Program-made: the position numbers and the translations under genes
Shown: positions 44,744 through 53,670 of the stretch, one piece after another
Layout of the letters: the number at the start of each line of letters is the position of its first letter
How positions within the stretch are numbered: position 1 is the first letter of the stretch
The notes under the pieces: model-generated
Seen by the model: only the letters and a program-made list of their open reading frames with translations
Told to the model about the DNA's origin: nothing
The model's database searches: none
Assembly: GCA_030041295.1 (NCBI GenBank)
Contig: JASHOD010000150.1
Location: 85,241-149,240, forward strand
Direction of reading: 5' to 3'
Source of the DNA: Nitrososphaerales archaeon
Lineage (GTDB): Archaea; Thermoproteota; Nitrososphaeria; Nitrososphaerales; CADDZS01
Length of the DNA: 64,000 nt

Positions 44744-46180
44744 CTAAAAACCAGAATACGGAGAGACATCGGAATCTTTTACCAAGCCTGCTTCGACGTC
44801 CCTTATCGACTGTTCTATGATGGAGGCGCCGCGCTCGATATCGTCTTGCGTGATCGTAAGCGGGGGCGTGATCTCTATAACGTTCGAATGCACCCCAACA
44901 AATACCGTGAGCAGACCCAACTGCCATGCCCTGTAAACGACTTTGGCGGTCTCTAACTTCGCTGGCTCCTTCGTCTTCCTATCCTTCACAAGTTCCACGC
45001 CGACGATCAGACCCTTTCCTCTCACGTCGCCGATAAGCCTGTGCTTTTCTTTCATCTCGTTCAAAAGACGGACGAGATACTCGCCTAGGACTCTGGCTTT
45101 CTCCGGCAGCCTTTCTTCCTCGATCACATTCAGGGTCGCTAGACCCGCGGCGGCGCCGATTGCGTTGCCGCTCAATGTGGAATATACGAACCCCTCGTCC
45201 ACGAGTTCCTTTCTCGCGATGAAAGCTCCTACCGGGATTCCTGACGCTATCGACTTGCCTAGAGCGATCGCATCAGGCATGACCGAGGGAGAATGCTCGA
45301 CGCAAAACATCTTGCCAGTACGGCCAAAACCCACTTTCACCTCGTCGACGACAAAAAGGATTCCGAACTTGTCGCAGGTTTTCTTCAATTTCTCTAAATA
45401 GCCGGGAGGAGGAATGACGTCCCCTGAATCGCTCTGGATGGGCTCGACCATCATGAAGGATGTGTCTTCAGGCGGGTTGACGTACTTGAACACGTTTTCC
45501 TCGATAAAGTCTGAGGCGCAATAAATGCCGCAGCTCGGGTATTCCAATCCGTACGGGCACCTGTAGCAGTACGCGTATGGAACCTTGGTCACAAAGCTCG
45601 GAATTAAAAATTTGGACGTCGCAGGGTGCCCAGCCATCGCCATCCCGCCGGCGTCGACACCATGCATATTACCGTAAAACGACAGGATCCTGTGTTTCTT
45701 GGTCGCGAGCGGTAGGAGTTTGAACGCTGCCGCGCAAGCATCGCTTCCAGAGTGACCGAACCAAACTTTCTTTGCAAAACTACCCGGGGTGATGTCTACT
45801 AATCTTTCAGCAAACAGAGCTGTCTTTTCGTTCGGGAATGTGCCGGATGCGGTGCCGGTGCTCCGATCAAGCTCGTCTTTCACTGCTCTGACAACTTCGT
45901 CATTAGAGTATCCAACTCCAGCGACAGTCCACCCGGCATTGAAGTCGAGATATGAATTCCCATCCACATCGATTATCGTACAGTCGTGGGCTTTGTCGAC
46001 TACGATAGGGTAATAGAGAACCCTGTCACTTGACGCTATAACCCGATTTAGCCTCTTTGTGATACTCTCGGATTTTCTCGAAGAATACGGCAACATTTTC
46101 TTTTTGTCGGGCATCTTCTTTTCTTGAATGACTCCCGTGTTCCAGTTACTGAGCTTAGGCAATTTTTGGTCGTATTTCAA
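44744..46180 (-). CDS. Class III (omega/GABA-type) aminotransferase
   Basis: A 478-residue fold-type I PLP enzyme. The PLP lysine is K309 (IALGKSIASG), the cofactor Asp D279 (FVVDEVKVGFGRTG), and a Cys-rich loop CYRCPYGLEYPSCGIYC (205-221) is typical of archaeal GABA-aminotransferase-like proteins. It moves an amino group from an omega-amine or amino acid to a 2-oxo acid. The listed TTG start gives a non-conserved lead; ATG 46114 (residue 23) is an alternative. Probably co-transcribed with the PuuE-like gene. Confidence 0.92.
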   Translation of the reverse strand: MKYDQKLPKLSNWNTGVIQEKKMPDKKKMLPYSSRKSESITKRLNRVIASSDRVLYYPIVVDKAHDCTIIDVDGNSYLDFNAGWTVAGVGYSNDEVVRAVKDELDRSTGTASGTFPNEKTALFAERLVDITPGSFAKKVWFGHSGSDACAAAFKLLPLATKKHRILSFYGNMHGVDAGGMAMAGHPATSKFLIPSFVTKVPYAYCYRCPYGLEYPSCGIYCASDFIEENVFKYVNPPEDTSFMMVEPIQSDSGDVIPPPGYLEKLKKTCDKFGILFVVDEVKVGFGRTGKMFCVEHSPSVMPDAIALGKSIASGIPVGAFIARKELVDEGFVYSTLSGNAIGAAAGLATLNVIEEERLPEKARVLGEYLVRLLNEMKEKHRLIGDVRGKGLIVGVELVKDRKTKEPAKLETAKVVYRAWQLGLLTVFVGVHSNVIEITPPLTITQDDIERGASIIEQSIRDVEAGLVKDSDVSPYSGF

Positions 46181-46272
46181 GGAATCAGTTTGTGGTTCTT
46201 CTTTAACATAAATCGTTCGAAAAGAGGTTTAAATTCCAAACAAAACGCATCTTACTATAACCGTCAGAAGTT

Positions 46273-46527
46273 GTGATCAACGTGGACAACAAGAAGAACA
46301 ACAATGATGATAACGGACTTAACCTATTTCCCTTGATTGTTCGGTGCGTCGTGGAAGAAGAAAGAGTATCGTTTAGCGAGGTAGCTAAATTCGTAGTAAA
46401 AACGGTGGGAAGAGAAGTGGACCCTAATGAAGTATTCATTGCCATATCAAAGCTCATCGAACTTGGAATCGTCAAATTGAATTCAGACACAACGGGAACC
46501 TTCAGCCTTCAGGACTGGAACGACTAG
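46273..46527 (+). CDS. Small winged-helix-like protein
   Basis: An 84-residue protein starting at GTG: polar Asn/Asp/Lys lead, then FPLIVRCVVEEERVSFSEVA, then PNEVFIAISKLIELGIVKL, a helix-helix-wing pattern of a minimal winged helix. It is divergent from the aminotransferase gene (92-base gap), so it could regulate it; this is inferred from place. Confidence 0.55.
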   Translation: MINVDNKKNNNDDNGLNLFPLIVRCVVEEERVSFSEVAKFVVKTVGREVDPNEVFIAISKLIELGIVKLNSDTTGTFSLQDWND

Positions 46528-46635
46528 CGTTTAGTAATCATTTTCCAAGAAGTCACTAGCTCTTCCTTTTTAATATCGTTTTTCCGGCACAAAGCGTAAT
46601 AGTCCATAGTTACAGTACGCGCCGAACGAAGGATT

Positions 46636-47283
46636 TTGATTCAGCTCCAGTTCTCGACCGACTCGGAAGGCTGGGTCGAGGAATTGTGCAACGGAAGGGA
46701 GGCCACGATCAAAGTCATGAGCGTTAAGGCTCAAGATTCGAGGGGAAGCGTCACTCACTTTGTGGATATTTCTTCCGAGAGCGCGACCGCCGAGGACATT
46801 ACACAAGAACTAAAGAAATCTCGGCGGGTAACAGACACGGACCTCGCGCGGGTCGGGGCAAACCGCGTAATTGGATCAGTTACCAGCGTTGATGACGGCG
46901 GCGTGTGCAAGGCGCTCGTCGAATCGAATACCAACACTTTCATCGCGCCTGCGTGCACCGAAGAGCACTGTCAGATGGTATACAAACTGTTCGTCAGCGG
47001 AAACGGGCTACCAATATTCCTTCAGAAACTACACGACGGCGGTGTAGTATACAAGATTGGCGATTTGTCCCCGCTGTCTTCAGAGAAGGGGCTCACGGCG
47101 AGGCAGCAGAAGATACTCAGGTCCGCACTGGAGCTAGGGTACTACGATTTTCCGAAGAGAATCAGCACGATTCAACTCGCCGACGCTATCGGAATCAAGG
47201 CGGGTACCGTTTCTGAGATACTACGCCGAGCCGAAAAGAACGTGATTTCTACCTTCTTCGAGGTGGGCGCAAAGGGAGCCTGA
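46636..47283 (+). CDS. HTH_10 (bacterio-opsin activator type) transcription regulator
   Basis: A 215-residue protein starting at TTG. The C-terminal ~60 residues are the HTH_10 domain: LTARQQKILRSALELGYYDF, then PKRISTIQLADAIGIKAGT, then SEILRRAEKNVI. The N-terminal 150 residues form a sensor-like alpha/beta domain (HCQMVYKLFVSGNGLPIFLQ). A TATA-like TTTTTAATAT lies at ~46567-46576. It precedes the amidohydrolase gene and is the likely local regulator of the catabolic cluster. Confidence 0.9.
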   Translation: MIQLQFSTDSEGWVEELCNGREATIKVMSVKAQDSRGSVTHFVDISSESATAEDITQELKKSRRVTDTDLARVGANRVIGSVTSVDDGGVCKALVESNTNTFIAPACTEEHCQMVYKLFVSGNGLPIFLQKLHDGGVVYKIGDLSPLSSEKGLTARQQKILRSALELGYYDFPKRISTIQLADAIGIKAGTVSEILRRAEKNVISTFFEVGAKGA

Positions 47284-47308
47284 TAAAGAACGGCGGAATA
47301 TAGTACCC

Positions 47309-47318
47309 CGTTTAAGTA
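47309..47318 (+). promoter_or_regulatory. TATA box for amidohydrolase gene
   Basis: CGTTTAAGTA overlaps the upstream ATG at 47319, so that ATG cannot be in the transcript; transcription would start near 47340. This fixes the true start at 47367. Confidence 0.55.
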
Positions 47319-47366
47319 ATGCTCAAATCCCGTTCTGCGGAATTATCAAACGGTGTTTTTCATACC

Positions 47367-48368
47367 ATGAGAACAATTGCTCTTGAGGAACACTATGCTA
47401 CGCCCGCTTTCTTGGATGGACCAGGTCAGGATTTCAAAGCGATGGCGAAAGCCGCAAGAGAGAATAAGAACTCTGGAATCCCCACCAGATTTGCGAACCT
47501 CGTGGATCAACTAACCGACCTCGGGGAGAAAAGAATCGCAGAGATGGACGCAGAGGGCATCGACGTGCAGGTGCTCTCGCTCAACTCGCCGGGAACAGAG
47601 CAGCTTCTTGGGGAAGAAGCAATAAAACTAGCCCGCGAATCAAACGACTCTCTCGCCGACGCAATCAAGCGTAATCCGAAGCGCCTGGCCGGTTTTGCCG
47701 CAATTCCGACCGCAGTACCCGAAAGAGCCGTAGAAGAATTAGAGCGGACGGTCAAGGAATACCACTTCAAAGGGGCGCTCATAAACGGCCACTGCAGCGG
47801 CCGCTATCTTGACGACAACTCCTTCTGGCCCATATTTGATCGTGCGCAGGAGCTTGGAGTCCCGATATACCTCCACCCCACGCGGCCCCCACAGCAGGTC
47901 GTGAATTCTTACTACGTCGGAAATTTCCCGGAAGCTGTGTCAAGGCAGCTGTCGATTGCGGCGTGGGGATGGCATATAGAAACCGCAGTGCACGTAATTC
48001 GCATTATCGCGAGCGGGGTATTTGACAAGTACCCCAAACTTCAACTCGTGATTGGGCACTTGGGCGAGGGACTGCCCTTCATGGTAGAAAGACTGGATCA
48101 AAATCTGTCGATGCAGATGACGAGGCTCTCCCGCCCATTCAGCTCGTATCTCCGCGAGAATATTCACTACACCTTCAGCGGATTCAACTTTATTCCGACG
48201 TTCCTTGATCTCATGATGGAAGTTGGTGTTGACAGGATCATGTTCTCGACCGACCACCCTTATGCTTCTATGGCGGAAGGGAGGGCGTTCCTCGACCGCA
48301 TCCCAGTCAGCCCTTTTGATAAAGAGAGGATCGCGCACGAAAACGCAGAGCGCCTACTCAGAATTTAA
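47367..48368 (+). CDS. ACMSD-like amidohydrolase/decarboxylase
   Basis: A 333-residue TIM-barrel amidohydrolase (Amidohydro_2, ACMSD/gamma-resorcylate decarboxylase type). Metal and acid positions are seen in ALEEHYATP, YLHPTRPP, VIGHLGEGLPF and FSTDHPYASM; GFAAIPTAVPERAVEELER is typical too. These enzymes decarboxylate or hydrolyse ring acids and their opened products. The ATG at 47319 sits on the TATA box and its 16 codons are not family-like, so I start at 47367. Confidence 0.92.
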   Translation: MRTIALEEHYATPAFLDGPGQDFKAMAKAARENKNSGIPTRFANLVDQLTDLGEKRIAEMDAEGIDVQVLSLNSPGTEQLLGEEAIKLARESNDSLADAIKRNPKRLAGFAAIPTAVPERAVEELERTVKEYHFKGALINGHCSGRYLDDNSFWPIFDRAQELGVPIYLHPTRPPQQVVNSYYVGNFPEAVSRQLSIAAWGWHIETAVHVIRIIASGVFDKYPKLQLVIGHLGEGLPFMVERLDQNLSMQMTRLSRPFSSYLRENIHYTFSGFNFIPTFLDLMMEVGVDRIMFSTDHPYASMAEGRAFLDRIPVSPFDKERIAHENAERLLRI

Positions 48369-48405
48369 GGCGCTAGTAATTTGCCTACTTTATTCGGTGA
48401 ATCAC

Positions 48406-49416
48406 TCAGGAATCTGCTCGCATTCCGCTAAAATCTAGCCAAATACCAAGTTTACTTGCTCCACATTTCTTGTAAATATGATTTGCAACTGCAAGATCTT
48501 CAGTTGCAATGCCTAACGATTTGAAAATAGTGATTTCCCTGTCGTTGGTTCTTCCAGGGATTTGTCCTAAAAGGAGTTGCCCGATTTCGCCGACCAGATT
48601 GATATCGGTTAACATGCCTTCGCTCTTTGGTATCCGGTAATCATCCGCCTCGTTGAGCAGAGATTCCATTCTGTCCGTGTAAAGCCGACTTTTTGCGACG
48701 GCTTGAGAGTCAAGTTCTCGCGACGGCGGGCGGGATGCGCCGACTGCGTTGATATGGCATCCTGAGGGAATCCACTCGCCGTTTAAGATGGGATCTCTTG
48801 TCGCGGTCGTTGTACATATAATGTCCGCATCTTCTACGGCCTCTTTTGGAGAGTCGGATGATTTGATTTCCAAATCATGTGAATGTCTCGCTACGAAGTT
48901 TTCTGCGTGCACCTTGTTTCTGCTCCAGATCCTAACCCGCTTTATCGGGCGAATTTCCCGCATGGCAGTTAGGTGCATCGAGGCCTGCGTGCCAGATCCA
49001 AGGATGGCAAGATTTGCCGCGTCATTTCTCGCGAGAACTTTTGTCGCTACTGCGCTGGCAGCTGCGGTTCGAATGGCCGTCACGGAGCTCGCGTCAATCA
49101 CGGCCAAGAGCCTCCCGTTTACGCACTCGAACAATAGGATGCATCCTTGATGGGATTCGTACTCCGTCGACAGGTTTTCAGGGAAGACCGAAATGAACTT
49201 GCCGCCGATCACGTTGAAGGTCGAAGAGCCGAGGTGGGCGGGCATTTGCACCAACGCCCCTTTCTTATCCGGAGTCGAGACGATCGACCTCAAAGGAAGG
49301 ATGGCTTCGCCTCGCGCTAGAACCTTGAACATTTCCTCAATTACATTAATGCACTCTCCCATCGGGAGAAGCTCCCTTACTTCTCTGTGTCCTGTGAATA
49401 GAGTTTTGTTGTTCAA
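48406..49416 (-). CDS. Ornithine cyclodeaminase / alanine dehydrogenase family protein
   Basis: About 336 residues of the OCD/mu-crystallin family. Visible: LPLRSIVSTPDKKG, HQGCILLFECVNGRLLAVIDA, SVTAIRTAAASAVATKVLAR (substrate and NAD contacts), NLAILGSGTQASMHLTA (NAD loop) and DIICTTTATRDPIL. Such enzymes make proline from ornithine or interconvert amino and imino acids. The frame runs open to 49548, but the added part is not family-like and runs over the divergent gene's start; a TTG at 49414-49416 before NNKTLFTGHREV is more likely. Confidence 0.9.
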   Translation of the reverse strand: MNNKTLFTGHREVRELLPMGECINVIEEMFKVLARGEAILPLRSIVSTPDKKGALVQMPAHLGSSTFNVIGGKFISVFPENLSTEYESHQGCILLFECVNGRLLAVIDASSVTAIRTAAASAVATKVLARNDAANLAILGSGTQASMHLTAMREIRPIKRVRIWSRNKVHAENFVARHSHDLEIKSSDSPKEAVEDADIICTTTATRDPILNGEWIPSGCHINAVGASRPPSRELDSQAVAKSRLYTDRMESLLNEADDYRIPKSEGMLTDINLVGEIGQLLLGQIPGRTNDREITIFKSLGIATEDLAVANHIYKKCGASKLGIWLDFSGMRADS

Positions 49417-49516
49417 TTTTCTATGTCCTTCTCTTGCGGTCAGGCTCAAACAGCGGATGTCTGATTTATAAGATAGCAGACTCCTGGGCCTTCTTCCACA
49501 GCTCAGAAATGGGATA

Positions 49517-50485
49517 ATGCAATTGAGTACAGAGATTCCCACAATCACAGACGTCCTTGAGGCACGAAAGGTAATTTCGAAATATCTGAACAGGACGCCA
49601 CTGCTCTACAATCACATACTTAGCAAACAGCTATCAGCGGAAGTATACGTCAAATACGAAAACTATCTTCCGACAAACGCCTTCAAAGTACGCGGAGGGA
49701 TTAATCTAGTATCAAAGTTGAAGCAACAGCAAACAGTGATCACAGCCTCCACGGGTAACCATGCGCAGTCTATTGCGTATGCCTCAAAATTATTCGGGGT
49801 GCACGCTATTGTCGTAATGCCTGAGAACGCAAATCCGGTGAAGGTCGAAGCCACGAAAAGCCACGGTGCCGAGGTAATTTTTCACGGCACAGATTTTGAC
49901 GAGGCAAGGGAATTTGTTGAACTCACCGCTCGTGATAAAGGGTACAGATACATTCATTCTGCGAACGAACCGCTTTTGATCAGCGGCGTAGGAACACTGG
50001 CACTAGAAATTTTGGAGGATCTACCACGTGTCGATGTGATTATTTCTCCCGTCGGAGGCGGAAGCGGGGCTAGCGGTGCCTGTATTGTGGCGAAGGCGCT
50101 AAAGCCGAACGTGAAGGTGATCGGAGCCCAGTCAGAGAAGGCACCTGCCGCATACAAGTCTTGGAAGAGCGGATCTCTAGTAAGCGACAAAATGGAGACG
50201 TTCGCCGAGGGGCTCGCAACCCGTGTGGGATTCGACCTTACTCAGAGAATTCTAAGGGAGTACTTGGACGACTTTGTACTAGTTTCGGATGACGAAATAA
50301 GGAGGGCGATGATAGCAATGATTGAAGCGACGCACAGTTTATGTGAAGCTGCTGGCGCCACGCCTCTTGCTGCCGCGAATAAAATCAAGGAGGAACTCAA
50401 GGGCAAGAATGTCGCGTTCGTCCTAAGCGGAGGGAACATCTCCTTGAAACAGTTAGGCGATCTGCTACTTCGCTCGTCAGGATAA
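49517..50485 (+). CDS. Threonine dehydratase / serine racemase family PLP enzyme
   Basis: A 322-residue fold-type II PLP enzyme. The PLP lysine is K57 in AFKVRGG, the phosphate cup is SPVGGGSGASG, and TASTGNHAQS, MPENANPVKV and VFVLSGGN-like ends (FVLSGGNIS) are conserved. There is no C-terminal ACT domain, so it is of the catabolic type and not isoleucine-feedback regulated. It deaminates threonine or serine, or racemises serine. Start ATG; divergent from the OCD-family gene with 100 bases between starts. Confidence 0.93.
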   Translation: MQLSTEIPTITDVLEARKVISKYLNRTPLLYNHILSKQLSAEVYVKYENYLPTNAFKVRGGINLVSKLKQQQTVITASTGNHAQSIAYASKLFGVHAIVVMPENANPVKVEATKSHGAEVIFHGTDFDEAREFVELTARDKGYRYIHSANEPLLISGVGTLALEILEDLPRVDVIISPVGGGSGASGACIVAKALKPNVKVIGAQSEKAPAAYKSWKSGSLVSDKMETFAEGLATRVGFDLTQRILREYLDDFVLVSDDEIRRAMIAMIEATHSLCEAAGATPLAAANKIKEELKGKNVAFVLSGGNISLKQLGDLLLRSSG

Positions 50486-50538
50486 CTATCAGGATTGGTT
50501 GAAAAAGTCCTCAGTTTGTTCCGATCTTAAGAACTAAG

Positions 50539-51390
50539 CTATATGATTCCTGTGATAAATGCGATGACTACTAGGGCAACCGGGATGAAAACAGCGGCCC
50601 AGATTAGCTTGTTCCATCGCCACACCTTGGCTCCGTCGAGCACGAAGATTGGCAGCATGTTGAAAGTTGCGAGGAAGAAGTTGAAGTAGCATCCTAAGTA
50701 TCCAGCCTCGAGGATCAGCAAGTTTGTTGTATTGACAAGCAATAGCGGCAAGAAGAGCAGGGCTATGGCGACGTTCGTGAGCGGACCTGCAAGCGAAATT
50801 ATCCCGTTCTCCCTCTTTGAAACGCCGTATCCCATGAAATAAGTCGCGCCCGGCGCCGCGAATACTATCCCAAATACGAACGCTGAAAATAGGGCGAGTC
50901 CTAGCCCCTGTACCCACATGCGAAATCCTGCTTGGAAACCGTACCTTTCGGCGATGAACTTGTGCATCATTTCGTGAAGTACGAAACCCACGCCGATGGT
51001 CACGAGTGCAAGTAAGAATGTCTCCTCGAGACTCAAATTCTCTGGGACCCCGTTTACCACCATCGAGAGTCTTGAGCTGAAGCCGTTGAGGGCTCCCCCG
51101 GTGATGGCGACGGTAAAGGCGACACTGAGCGAGATCCAGGCTATCAGTATGTCGCGCACTTCCGTCCGCGAGAAGCTTAAGGGTTGACTAGTTCTCGCTG
51201 TGTATCCTGTTTCATTCCGCGAGTACTCGACATTGCCCCAATTGGACGTCGTTGGCGGAGGAGGAGAGGTGGGAGGGGGAATCATCCGGTCTGAAATTCT
51301 AAAGCCGCAATGAGGGCAGAAAATTGGATCTGAATCTATGGGAAGCTCCATCCCGCAATGGGCACAGAATTTTCTCAAGGGGCTAGACAT
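50539..51390 (-). CDS. Zinc-ribbon membrane metalloprotease, site-2 protease-like
   Basis: A 283-residue protein. Residues 9-28 are a zinc ribbon (CAHCG, CPHCG), followed by a Pro-rich linker (~37-50). The membrane part has HEMMH (139-143), the zinc-binding HExxH, and near 245-260 NMLPIFVLDGAK, the N-x-x-P-x-x-x-x-D-G motif of S2P/M50 proteases; five or six helices are seen. S2Ps cut membrane-bound regulators. It follows the Gly-rich membrane protein by 26 bases in the same direction. Confidence 0.87.
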   Translation of the reverse strand: MSSPLRKFCAHCGMELPIDSDPIFCPHCGFRISDRMIPPPTSPPPPTTSNWGNVEYSRNETGYTARTSQPLSFSRTEVRDILIAWISLSVAFTVAITGGALNGFSSRLSMVVNGVPENLSLEETFLLALVTIGVGFVLHEMMHKFIAERYGFQAGFRMWVQGLGLALFSAFVFGIVFAAPGATYFMGYGVSKRENGIISLAGPLTNVAIALLFLPLLLVNTTNLLILEAGYLGCYFNFFLATFNMLPIFVLDGAKVWRWNKLIWAAVFIPVALVVIAFITGII

Positions 51391-51416
51391 AAGCTCATGG
51401 ACCTAGGGAATAGAAA

Positions 51417-52250
51417 TTATACAGATTGACTAACTGTCCTCGACAAGAGCCACGCGTTATAGCTTTTTCTGCCCGCGTGTCTTGATGCTTCCACGAATAG
51501 CGTTATGCCGAGAATGGCGGAGGAGAGAATGAGCACGTCGGCGTTCGTGAACCAAGCAAGGCCTACTCGTACTTGAATGTCAGAGGCGTGCATGTTGAAC
51601 TCAAAGCGATCGAAAAAGAATATTTCAAGACCCAGTGGAAGAGTGGCTAGAGAGGTAATCTCAAGCGCCCGAAGCAAGGAGACTCCGATTCCGCTCCTTT
51701 GAAAGAGGAATAACGAGATAAGAAAGATTGCAAGCGTGAACAAAATAACCTCGGTATCGATAAAATACTTCATTGCCATCGAATCAGCGCCTCCAAAGAA
51801 GAGGAATCCACTTCCACCCCCAAAGAAGCTACTACCGCCACCGTTGAATCCCCCACCACCAAAGTGGCCACCGCCACCTCCATGGTAAGCGCTCTTGGAT
51901 GCTAGATTTGTAAAGAAGGAGGAGAGCCCGGGTATCCGAAGCTGTATTTCTACGATTTCATTGACCTCATTAACTAGAAAAGAACGTAGCGGAGTACTAT
52001 TGGTGCCACTGTAAAAGAGTCCTTTCGTTACTGCCACTCCCACATGCGACGTCCATGCAAAGTAAATGTTGAGCTGTATTATGAGGAGAGATAGGACACC
52101 AGCGAGAGCAAAGTTTCTGATCGAAAGTCTTTTTGATGAACTCAAATGCGCGAAAACCCTTCTGCCGTGGGTAGTAATGCCTTCGACCATGTGACTAATG
52201 AAGATTGACGTTCGACAAGCAAAAGATCGTTGGGAATAGGGTGCATGCAC
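51417..52250 (-). CDS. Membrane protein with glycine-rich loop
   Basis: A 277-residue protein with about five hydrophobic helices. The loop at ~120-155 is almost only Gly with His, Ser and Phe (GGGGGHFGGGGFNGGG, SSFFGGGSGFLFFGG), as found in TPM/DUF2207-like and other membrane proteins ending in flexible loops. The GTG at 52250 adds a lead lacking family character; ATG at 52190 (residue 21) is an alternative. It lies 3 bases from the next gene and close to the protease, so the three form an operon. Confidence 0.65.
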   Translation of the reverse strand: MHAPYSQRSFACRTSIFISHMVEGITTHGRRVFAHLSSSKRLSIRNFALAGVLSLLIIQLNIYFAWTSHVGVAVTKGLFYSGTNSTPLRSFLVNEVNEIVEIQLRIPGLSSFFTNLASKSAYHGGGGGHFGGGGFNGGGSSFFGGGSGFLFFGGADSMAMKYFIDTEVILFTLAIFLISLFLFQRSGIGVSLLRALEITSLATLPLGLEIFFFDRFEFNMHASDIQVRVGLAWFTNADVLILSSAILGITLFVEASRHAGRKSYNAWLLSRTVSQSV

Positions 52251-52253
52251 AAT

Positions 52254-53444
52254 TTAGGATTGTCTCGCATCGTTCTTCCTAGGAAGATCGCTCTTCTCCA
52301 TCCCTCCGGTTGTCATGGAGCTACTGCTACGGCCGGCCAAGATTGCATCGAAGTAAAGTACCATAGCTCCGATTATGGAAACTAGGAGAAGCAACGAATT
52401 TCCCAGTATGATCCAAATTACGAGTCCTACTATTGTAACGGAATAAAAAATCAAGAAGGCAAGGAGATACTGTCTAGTTTCTTTTCCAGTAACGCGATTT
52501 CTGTACAGGCGTTCGTATGCGAGGATGCCAAGGATCACCATGGCTGCACTTTCGAAGAATATACAAAACTCCGACCAAGAGACGACGCCCTTAATTGCTG
52601 TAGGTACAAAGAACATCGCCGAAGACTGGAATAAGACAAGCTCGACGAACTCTTTCGTAAACTCGCGTCTCAGCATATAGATTGAAAGGATCATCTCCAA
52701 GACCATCGTGAACAGGAACCAGTCGGATCCTGCAACTGAAGTGAACGTCGACAATACGACAATATTGAGCTGCTGCGAACTTAATATGGGAGTGGAGGAG
52801 GAACTCGCCGCAACAAACGTCCATCCCATCAGGAACTCGTTAAGCAAAACGAGTGAAATGAGCGTCGCCCTGGCGGGGGGAGATCTTACTGATATACGAC
52901 TGGCTTTCCTGCCCTCGTTGTGCTTGAAAGCATAACGAAGTACGTCTAAAACTCCAGCCGTCATTATCGCGTTTCCCACTATCAACCCCTCTTCGAGTCC
53001 GATCATCGCCGTGTCGATCACGTAGATGATACCGATTGCAGTCATGCTGGCCATCATGACGAGAAAATAGACGACGTATACTCGCGTGGTAATCATCGAC
53101 CTCTCAAGTTCCAATTCATCCGAGGTCTTCGCGGGAGGCGACAGTCCGGCCGTCGTGCATAGTTCGTCTGATGTTGTCGTCCAATATCGAAGGACCGCAA
53201 TCGCACCCACGGTCATGACGCCCATGTTCAACGCTAGGGCTTCGTTTAATCCGAGCAAGGTAGAGTTTTGCAGGTACAAAACGGCGCCCGCGAACATGCC
53301 CGCCATCATTGCGAGGATGAAAAATACTACCGCGCTGTCAAGCGCAGACTTTGCATTGGAGGCTCTTCTTGTCAGCTCGGCGGTAATGTAGGCCATTAGA
53401 ACCGCAAGCAACCACAGCCACAATGAATTTGTCAACAACAGCAA
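52254..53444 (-). CDS. Polytopic membrane protein with internal duplication
   Basis: A 396-residue protein with about ten helices, starting at TTG. Two segments are clearly repeated: LGLNEALALNMGVMTVGAIAV near 65-85 and IGLEEGLIVGNAIMTAGVLDV near 145-165, each preceded by VLYLQNST/IIYVIDTA and followed by LRYW/LRYAF; the second half is less regular. This indicates a duplication of a two-to-three-helix unit. No known family recognised. First gene of the operon with the Gly-rich protein and the S2P-like protease. Confidence 0.7.
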   Translation of the reverse strand: MLLLTNSLWLWLLAVLMAYITAELTRRASNAKSALDSAVVFFILAMMAGMFAGAVLYLQNSTLLGLNEALALNMGVMTVGAIAVLRYWTTTSDELCTTAGLSPPAKTSDELELERSMITTRVYVVYFLVMMASMTAIGIIYVIDTAMIGLEEGLIVGNAIMTAGVLDVLRYAFKHNEGRKASRISVRSPPARATLISLVLLNEFLMGWTFVAASSSSTPILSSQQLNIVVLSTFTSVAGSDWFLFTMVLEMILSIYMLRREFTKEFVELVLFQSSAMFFVPTAIKGVVSWSEFCIFFESAAMVILGILAYERLYRNRVTGKETRQYLLAFLIFYSVTIVGLVIWIILGNSLLLLVSIIGAMVLYFDAILAGRSSSSMTTGGMEKSDLPRKNDARQS

Positions 53445-53670
53445 AGCATCTCTATCATCATGTTAAATTGAAAATTTTCATGCGGTAACTCTTCTTCCTA
53501 TTTTATTGTTGTTGCTGCTGCAATTCGACTATGATGCTCAACCCGAGAATTCTGGCAGATATGACGACGCCCCACTTTCTGAAGTTTAGGCACGTAAAAA
53601 TTAATTGGAGTGAGCGGTCCCAATGCTATTATTCCCATTTTTCATTTCCCAATGGAGAGCTCAAGAGACA

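Noticed and set aside
44718..44927. N-terminal 70 codons of the PuuE-like frame
   Set aside because: They overlap the end of the aminotransferase gene, are Arg/His-rich and unlike the family; a GTG just after the aminotransferase stop is a better start.
47319..47366. Earlier ATG for the amidohydrolase
   Set aside because: This ATG is part of the TATA element and its codons have no family resemblance.
49417..49548. Upstream extension of the OCD-family frame
   Set aside because: It runs over the divergent gene's start, and the residues are not family-like.
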